From Solen grandis (Eukaryota > Mollusca > Bivalvia > Adapedonta > Solenidae), in the NCBI GenBank assembly GCA_021229015.1, contig CM037788.1, positions 39,084,024 to 39,148,023 of the forward strand: a DNA stretch of 64,000 nucleotides, in the 5' to 3' direction. The notes under the pieces were generated by a model, which saw only the letters and a list, made by a program, of their open reading frames with translations, did not search any database and was not told the origin of the DNA. A program made the position numbers and the translations under genes. Of this stretch, positions 56,746-64,000 are shown piece after piece; within the stretch, counting starts at the first letter, position 1, and every line of letters begins with the position of its first letter.

Positions 56746-57676
56746 CAGTCTATTCACGATGGAACGAAATGCGATGGAGCGAAATGACGGTGTAATGCGA
56801 AGTAATTGCCAGGTCCCGGCAATATTTGTTCTTTATTAAATGTAAAAAAGATGCGATGGAACGAATAGGATGGAACGAAAGATGCACTGGAGCGAAGTAT
56901 GTATGTGGTCCGATTTGCTAATTAACAACTGATTAATGACGCGTTCGAACGAAGTGTTGGTCAGTTTTCACACCTACCCGAGTGACACCTGTCGCTTACT
57001 CGTGTCTGCAAATTATATTCTCTGTAATCAGCCTATTAGCACGCCATCCGTGACGTTGTTGCAAACTGACACGAAGCTTACAAGCGAGTTTGTTTGTTTG
57101 TTACAAAGATTAATGAGTGATTTTATTTCAAAACTTAATAAGCAGCAGTATAAATATTGATCTCCAGGTCTGACTTGTCATTCCATTCTACTTCATGTTA
57201 ATACGAACATATAAATCTAAGACTACTACAAATACAATTTCATTGAATATCTAATAGCAATATTCTGAGTAATTCAGTGAAGGACCCAGTTTACCTGGGG
57301 GGATAACTGGATCAGAATTTTATTAGATATTTTTTCCTAGTAATCTTGTGAAGGGCCCGGGTCATCCGGGAGGATAACAGGATAGGAAATGGCGAGCGAA
57401 AAGAGGGGAGTGAGGAGAAAAACACAGACCATATAAGTGAAATATAGAGAATCAAATAATGAAACATCATCACACTAAACATATTACGACACTAAATCTT
57501 TACGACAGTACATGGTTTTCGGCAATACATACTAAAACACGACAAAAACAAATGAGTGAGCACATACATAAAGGGATTCTCAATCGTCAATATGAAAGAT
57601 GCGATGGAACGAAATACGCGATGGAACGAAATAAATGCGTTTCCCGGGGCTACTTCGTACCATCGCGAATGGACTG
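56746..57676. mobile_element. 931-bp TA-flanked MITE with repeated GATGGAACGAA words
   Basis: Inverted ends CAGTCTATTCACGATGGAAC and, at the right end, its complement (CGCGAATGGACTG). TA stands outside both (56744-56745, 57677-57678). The word CGATGGAACGAAAT recurs at least six times within 150 bp of the ends. The interior has two related GGATAACTGGAT / GGATAACAGGAT blocks (about 57310 and 57380) but no transposase. The TA duplication and CAGT start suggest the Tc1/mariner group. Confidence 0.82.
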
Positions 57677-57678
57677 TA

Positions 57679-58377
57679 CTTGTGTGGGCAATATGGGTTG
57701 TTATGAAATTCATAGGGGCTATATTGGAGTCATGTCTGTCATTTTGTCTGGGTATTCATCATCTTCAATGATAGTTTTTCTTTCATCAGTGTTATTATGT
57801 TTTCATAGTGAAGAAAAATATGTATATGTAGTGAATGATAATAGTTATAATGATGTTGAACAACATTGAACCTGGGTCGGATTGACTTGCTGGATGGGTC
57901 GCCTATGTTTCGATGCAACATAAACCTGTTATACTCTCTCAATTGGCATTAGATAATCACATGAATCACCATTTAACATGGCAAATCCATAATCAGGGTT
58001 TAATAATCACCCTCGACAAAGTGGGATGTGGGGTTATAAATCACCTTTTGTGATGGCCTTATAGTTGGCATATATCTGTGATAATATGATATGAAAGTTG
58101 TTTATTGATCAGAGATTGTTTTTTACCATTAAAGTTACTTTTCTCATATGGTTGGCAGTTTCTCCTTACATTATCACAGACTGATAAAACTTTTTTACAG
58201 TTTGAATAGCATTCTCACAGTTTTTCGCACAATGTTATCAGCTTTTCCAGTTCCAAACTGTGATGTAAATTATCAGACCATTTGCTTTTGACGTGCATTG
58301 AAAGAATTTAATGAAATGTTTGAACCGAATAAGTACCCAGAAATTAAAGAAGAAAAAGTGTGGCGATAACACTATCC
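57679..58377. other. CLASP intron, nothing recognised
   Basis: A stretch at about 58066-58345 resembles 54675-55600 (ATATCTGTGATRATATGATA ... TTTATTGATCAGAGA), so it is probably an unclassified interspersed repeat. No gene is seen. Confidence 0.5.
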
Positions 58378-58745
58378 TCCAGTGACAACAGGAAACACAT
58401 ACAGTGACATCAAAGAGCATAGCAAGTGACATCAGAAGAAACACATAGTGACATCAGTAAAAACATACAGTGACATCAGTAAAAACACACTGTGACATCA
58501 GTAGAAACACACAGTGACATCAGTGAACATATGCAGTGACATCATTGACAAAATCAGTCTAAATGACAGCAGTCAAATGACTGCAGTCAGACAGTCTGTC
58601 TAAATGACAGCAGTCATTCTAAAAGACAGCAGTCAGGCAGTCAGTCTAAATGACAGCACCAACTCAGTCACTCTAAATGACAGTAGTCATTCTAAATGAC
58701 TGCAGCCAGGCAGTCACTCCAAATGAAGCAGTCACTTTAAATGAC
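58378..58745 (+). repeat. Two adjoining short tandem arrays
   Basis: First array (58378 to about 58545): six to seven units of about 25 bp, GTGACATCAGTAAAAACATA CA. Second array (about 58555-58745): units of about 30 bp, TCTAAATGACAGCAGTCA, with frequent indels. Confidence 0.85.
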
Positions 58746-61700
58746 AGGATTTTGTGAAGTCTGTCCAGCATTGTGTAGCTAGTGTGAGTGTGTTCATCCA
58801 TCTAGATTTAGGTCTTTACAGGAGATCAGTCTGTTAGGTAAACATGATCAACATTTTCTTGGAGACTTCTGTCAACCATTTTTCCGGCTCATTTGTGCTT
58901 GGTTTGCCAGTATGAATTGGTACTTTGTTTGAAGTGTTTGCTCGTGGTATGAAAACCATCGTTTGCTTATTCAATCACCTTGACATTGCTGTCAAAAGAG
59001 GTTTTGTATTACACCAGTTGGTTATTATATAGCCTAATGTTTTGTGCATGTGTGTGTCGAGTTACAGATTGTAAAGTGCTGGCAGTTTGAACAAGAAGTT
59101 AGTACGGAGTTTCATAGCTTAGCTTCCCAGTATGGTCTGTATAGTACTGTAATTGTAGAGTGATATCTTTCTTGTCTCCTTGTTATATCCCTCGGTAACA
59201 GGGAAGTGGAGAATTTAAATGTTTCACTTCACTATACAGTTTCAGCCATCTTATTATCTAGTAATGTTAGCAACTTATTGTCAAAGAAAATCCCATATGT
59301 CGACAATTTGTCAAGATGGCTTGATATAGCTGTAGGTGACCCCATTTCTATTGAAATCCTAAATACAGATCTAATGAACTTGTATTAGTATGGAATTGTA
59401 CAGATAATGTGAATGAGTGCTAGAAAGACTTGTTAAGTGGGTGTGATTGGACCGTGTGAAGTATAGACCAAAGTGGAGGTGATTATCATATTGAATGGGC
59501 CATCCTTCCCGGTTGTCCTGCCAACCATCTGGGACCTGTATAGGTGGAACTGGTTCATGGTTGTCTTATACTATCCACTCTATGACCATTAAATGCCCGA
59601 TAAGCTGACGAATTATGTGCAGGCTGATCTAGTTTTGATTTGTTTGCATAAGTTAATACGTTTGTAGCTTTGGTATAAAGCTTTTCTAACTTAGGCCGGT
59701 GTTAACAAGACTCACAGCATGGCAAATCTATCTATATATATTATAGGTGCTGGTTTTGGTTATGTGAAAAATTTGATTAGCCATCTTCACCCACAGTTAT
59801 AACTATGTGATACAAAATTTAACTATACCCCTGCTTCATAGAAGTGATGACTATTAGGGAGTCATGCTAATTGCATCACGTCATGTCCTAGACGCACTCT
59901 TGACATACATGTCACTGGGTGTTCTTACAAACTTAATAACTTTCATTCCATAAAAGTAATTATCACTTAAGATGATTTATACACCTGCATCCCACCTTAT
60001 CTTCAAGTATTTAAAGAAAAAAGAAAAAAAGATGTATTTCCTATGTAATAGTTGAATGCTCTAGATATCGGGGATATTTTGATACCAGCGGTATGGCAAT
60101 TGATCAGGCGTGTTTGATTTCATAGATTGTGTACGGTAAAGGAGGGCGTTATTGCTGAAGATATGACCTAACATGTTGTAAACTAGGATAATCAAGTTAA
60201 CCCCTATAAAGAGCATGATTATTCTACAATTTGTTGTGACTAATGGTCCATGCTCTAGTGACCCTCGGCCTGACGGTGGGGCAACTTAAAGGTCTCACTG
60301 TAAATACTTCCTTTTTGTAGGATCTGTATTGGAACTTGGGCAAATTGAAACTGGTTTGAGAGATAGGAGGCAGATCTATATAGGTTGAAACATATTGATT
60401 GATTTGTTACATGTGTGCCAAGATAGGTGAGGGCTGTCAGATCTAGATTGAAATCAAAAGACTTTCATTTATTTTCAGTGTATATAATGTAAAATGTCAA
60501 CAAAGCAGATTAAAATGTTTTGGACAGATGACAGGTTTCCATGAGCTATAAATAACCCAGCCTTCATACCCCATTTTCAGCAGTGGACTCATTGACTACA
60601 AATACTACATCTACTTTATGCATTGACATGGCAGGAAGGACTATTTGAGAACGGGTTAAAACTAACATCAATAAGAGTATTTATGTTTCTGCATATTGGG
60701 TACAGAAGACTTACCTGTGGTCAAATCTGGAACACCAAGTAACATGTAAATCATAAGAATCTAGTGGGCTGTGTGATTTGGCCTGTCTATTTAAATCCTT
60801 TCATCTGTTGTCAATTAGAAGATTGATTTAATAGGATTGAGATGTTATAAGTGATTGTGTCAGTGGTGCTGATATACAGGTGTATGACAGTCTTGGGACC
60901 GCTGTGACAAACACAGATTGGATTATCCCCGCGTGCAGATTGTGTACATGTGTGTTTACACACCATCACATGTGTGAAACACTAACCACCTGTTTGTCTG
61001 TCTGTCTGTAAAATGGAATTACTGTGAAACTTCAGTGATGATTCATTCTTTGTTCATTATTACACAAGATGACTGTGGAGAGTAGGTGTGCGTACAGGAT
61101 CGTAATTACAGGAAACAGGACTTGTCAACATTTTCATGGATAGTTGTTAAAGCGGTATTACCAATAAAGTAAACACCAGTGTAGGTATAATGTACAGGGG
61201 GAAGACTTGTTTGTGAATCCTAATGTGGGAGGATTGTTGTCAGGCAAATGCTGGACATGGGAATCAGCTTCCTGCCCAGGGTTGACCCGTTTGGGTCTCA
61301 CCCTGGGGATGACCAGTCTTATCTCATGTCAGAGTTTTCCTTTTGTGATAGTATCTGTCTGCACTCCTTGGAAAAATTGTTTTCCTTAGATTGTTCATAA
61401 AAATTAATGCAATAATTGGTATTTCAGAGTGATATTGATGAAAGTTTCTGTTTAAATTTGACTATAGCGCAGCGTCCCCTTCTTTCCCAGTCAATTCACT
61501 CATAAGGTCTTGACTTGATTGAAATAATAGTCATGTGTCAACAGATTTCTGTTATCTTGAGGATTGCGTTAATATAAAGAAGGAATGTTTAAGTCTCTTT
61601 CAGACGCTTTCATTAGCATTATTATTGACTTGTCAAATTATACCTATCCCTAAGTCACAATTAAATTTACTTTGAAGAAATGTATGAAAATTTTAAGAAA

Positions 61701-63428
61701 AAACTTATGTAAAAGGTCATTTGCCACTCATTAACTGTAGACATAAAATTATGGAGATTTTGTCATTATTGTGCAATGAAATGTGAAATGATAGTTTGCA
61801 AGATGTAGGTCCACAATAATTTAATGTACACTTGAATTAATCCAAATTTCTGGATTACCATTAGTGCAGGGTTTGTCAGTGATTCAGCTGAAATTCAGTA
61901 ACAACAGACAGAGCCAAACTGTAATCCATTGTAAGCCTGCTGTCATTCTTGGTATTTCTTTGATCTTCACGAGGAAGAAGTTAAGGCCTTATGACCTTAT
62001 GTTCTCAAAAATTAAAACTCATACTGAATACTCAAACTCAAGATGTGGCCATTGGATTTGATAGAGATTTGAGTATGATACTTTAGGTTGAGCCTCAGAT
62101 TTCAAGAACTTTGGGCAAGGTCTATCTCCTATTTCACCAGCGTGACCTGGGGTTGGGGTTCCCTCTTTATCAACTATCAGTCAGACATTCTGATTGGACC
62201 AGATGTTGTGAAAATCCATATGGGCCAATTCCAAATTACAGTAGATTAAAAATGTATACAGTTCAATAAGGACTGTCCAGGTATGTACAGGTGTCCTGGG
62301 GACACTTGCAGCTAAGGGTCAGGTGAGGCCAACCACAGTATGGGTGCCTGGAATCTGCCATGAAAATTGTAAACCTGCCATCTCAGGATGAGTGTGCTGT
62401 TCCAAGAATAGCTGTTTTCACCCCACTAAATCCTACTCTCCTATCAAGAGTTGTTCAGGGCTTATCTTACAGATATACAGTACCTGGGATCTAGATTGAT
62501 TGCCTTCAGAATAGGGTCTTTCTGTTCATGAAATCTGTAATGCAATGTAATTTCAAGGGGATAAATATTTGATTTCGTATAATTTCAAATTTATAATAGT
62601 TATATTGAAAGAATTCTGATTCATAAATGAGAAGTTAAGACTTTTTACACAGATAGACTTCAGTTTTTATGATGCCTAAGAAATTTATGTGAAATAATGA
62701 CTTGGTTATGTACTTGCTCTAAAGGTGGATGTGACCTTAGGCTAATTAATATTCATAATTTTGTATATTTTAATAGATTAAACATTCAGCAGGTATATCA
62801 TGAAGAATGGGTCTGTTTTGTACTTCTAATTAACATATAAGTGAAGGCAGACTATTTTATAAAGCGGGGTTTAATGGTACACAGGTACAGATAAGTGGTA
62901 CATGATGATTATCGTGTTGCCCGAGGGACAATTTGGAGACTTATTGTGACCGACAGTTTGTGAAAATTCATGAGAAAGGAAATGCGACACTGAGACACTG
63001 GTGTACAGAGATGGTGAGGTCTGCGATGTAATGGAGACTTCTATAGGGGGTATACTGGTGTGTCAGACCGTCTGTCTGTGTGATAAATGCCTGTTATGGT
63101 GATGAACACACTGTGTGCATATGTTAATTAAGATAAATGATACAGGGGGAAGCTTTTACATCTACCTCAGGGGAAAGGAAAACGAAAGTGAAACCTCTCA
63201 TTTTCAAAACTGATGTCCACTCATGTATCAGGATATACTGTAACATTAAAGACATAGGCTTAAGTCAGACTCTCAGGGATATGGCATTTTCATAGGATGT
63301 AGTCCGGACACTGTATACCTATAATGGCATTAGTGCTGTGGGCGAATGATTTTAAAAGAATGTGATTATTAGTGATTATCACCCAGTGTGGTCTTGTGTG
63401 TGTGTGTATGGACGGACACGCTCACATT
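58746..63428. other. CLASP intron or upstream region of the alternative exon; nothing recognised
   Basis: Nearly 5 kb without supported exons, RNA genes or clear repeats. Frames up to 65 codons are unremarkable. The last few hundred bases should hold the promoter of the alternative exon if that call is right, but no TATA or CpG cluster is obvious. Confidence 0.5.
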
Positions 63429-63630
63429 ATGGAAGATATAGATGAGGATGATGAAGTGTTTCTTGAGGATGAGGCAGAGGCAGGACTTGACTCTGACCTT
63501 GACCTCTGGACCTCGCCCCTCATGAACTATAACTCACCTTTTGAGGACTATAAGGACCTGTTTGCGGATATAGAGCCCATAGTGCCAAGGCGTCGCAGCT
63601 CAGACAGGCTGCCTTCAGTCCCCGAACATG
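63429..63630 (+). CDS. CLASP: Probable alternative first coding exon of CLASP (TOG1-less isoform)
   Basis: ATG at 63429 opens 67 codons plus one base to the donor ATG|GTAGGT at 63631 (phase 1). The peptide is strongly acidic, MEDIDEDDEVFLEDEAEAG, then SDLDLWTSPLMNYNSPFEDY and a basic Ser-containing end (PRRRSSDRLPSVPEHG). The upstream sequence lacks a pyrimidine tract and clear acceptor, favouring a first exon. Its phase-1 donor is the same as that of the last TOG1 exon (49960), so both can splice to the same next exon. Vertebrate CLASP2 has alternative first exons that replace TOG1 in just this way. The peptide itself is not recognisably similar to those. It could instead be a cassette exon or the start of another gene. 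Confidence 0.6.
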
Positions 63631-63843
63631 GTAGGTGTCCATAGTGTATAGAGGTCCAGTAGGGGTCCCTTCAGACTGTCCTGGTATGCATAATCCTGAT
63701 GACTGTGATTAGAAGGGGTGGGAGAGGGGTGGGTACCAGAATCACACAGTGTTCAAAGTCCATTTCCTCATTTAAAAAAGGTTAATTCATCAGCGACTTA
63801 TTTCTAAAGTATGTTAAAGCATTTGTGCCAGTGTTGCGTCAGT

Positions 63844-64000
63844 TTAACCCTTTCCCTCATATAGACTCATTTTGACGCACTCAGTAGGTACCACATAAAG
63901 CCTGATCTGCAGAAAACCACAGTTAAACCTTACCAAATTTAATTATAAAGTCCTCATTTCCAGACCACTGAGGAGCAGCGAACAGCATAAAACCTGATCA
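63844..64000 (+). mobile_element. Palindromic MITE, family F copy 4 (cut by window end)
   Basis: TTAACCCTTTCCCTCATATA ... CAGTAGGTACCACATAAAGC ... CGAACAGCATAAAACCTGAT, identical in order to copies 2 and 3. The right half lies outside the window. Confidence 0.85.

Noticed and set aside
57459..57869. 136-codon + frame overlapping the right end of the TA-flanked MITE
   Set aside because: It runs from MITE interior into flanking intron and has no recognisable motif.

Overview
The window is eukaryotic, intron-rich, AT-rich and crowded with short transposable elements. The repeats point to a bivalve mollusc, probably a heterodont (venerid-like) clam. They include CCGT/CTGT-tract elements with internal tandem modules of about 145-160 bp, tRNA-headed SINEs and a P2X7-ballast-type gene fragment. 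Species cannot be fixed by reading alone.

Two protein-coding loci can be supported. The main one is CLASP (CLIP-associating protein), a TOG-domain protein that stabilises microtubule plus ends. Sixteen + strand exons with consensus splice sites and compatible phases are readable, plus one probable alternative first exon. Eight exons (848-19055) encode TOG2 and the start of the Ser/Arg-rich linker. Eight others (27063-49960) encode the N-terminal TOG1 domain from its initiator Met. Thus the part that should come first lies second, and the halves do not overlap in content. A run of exactly 100 N (19774-19873) separates them, so either a contig join is wrong or two CLASP copies lie in tandem. 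A likely alternative first exon (63429-63630) would give a TOG1-less isoform. The second locus is a single-exon gene on the - strand (21271-22701, 476 aa) that I do not recognise.

Layout: 1-840 is a 23-bp minisatellite running into a splice acceptor. 848-4357 holds TOG2 exons, with a Helentron-like element at 2262-3484. 4465-6325 holds a TTAA-flanked inverted-repeat element carrying a P2X7-ballast-like reading frame. 6640-9393 holds a SINE and nested elements. 9394-19773 is intron with three further CLASP exons, hairpins and SINEs. Then come the gap, the orphan gene (21.3-22.7 kb), a candidate promoter with first exon (23.9 kb) and an 894-bp foldback element (24.5-25.4 kb). From 27 to 50 kb are the TOG1 exons, separated by introns with a 41-bp tandem array (36.7-37.7 kb), MITEs, SINEs and Helentron-like insertions. 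50-63.4 kb is mostly intron and repeats, including a TA-flanked 931-bp MITE and a 145-bp tandem-module element. The alternative CLASP exon and another palindromic MITE close the window.

The most unusual content is the mobile DNA. At least five repeat families share one architecture: a 5' hairpin, a CCGT/CTGT tract, tandem modules, a subterminal inverted repeat, a 3' hairpin and a CTTGTT end. A TTAA element has captured a gene fragment. Several small hairpin insertions have readable target duplications or an empty-site homologue nearby. All exon calls rest on reading frame, splice consensus and recalled resemblance to the CLASP family; no search was run.
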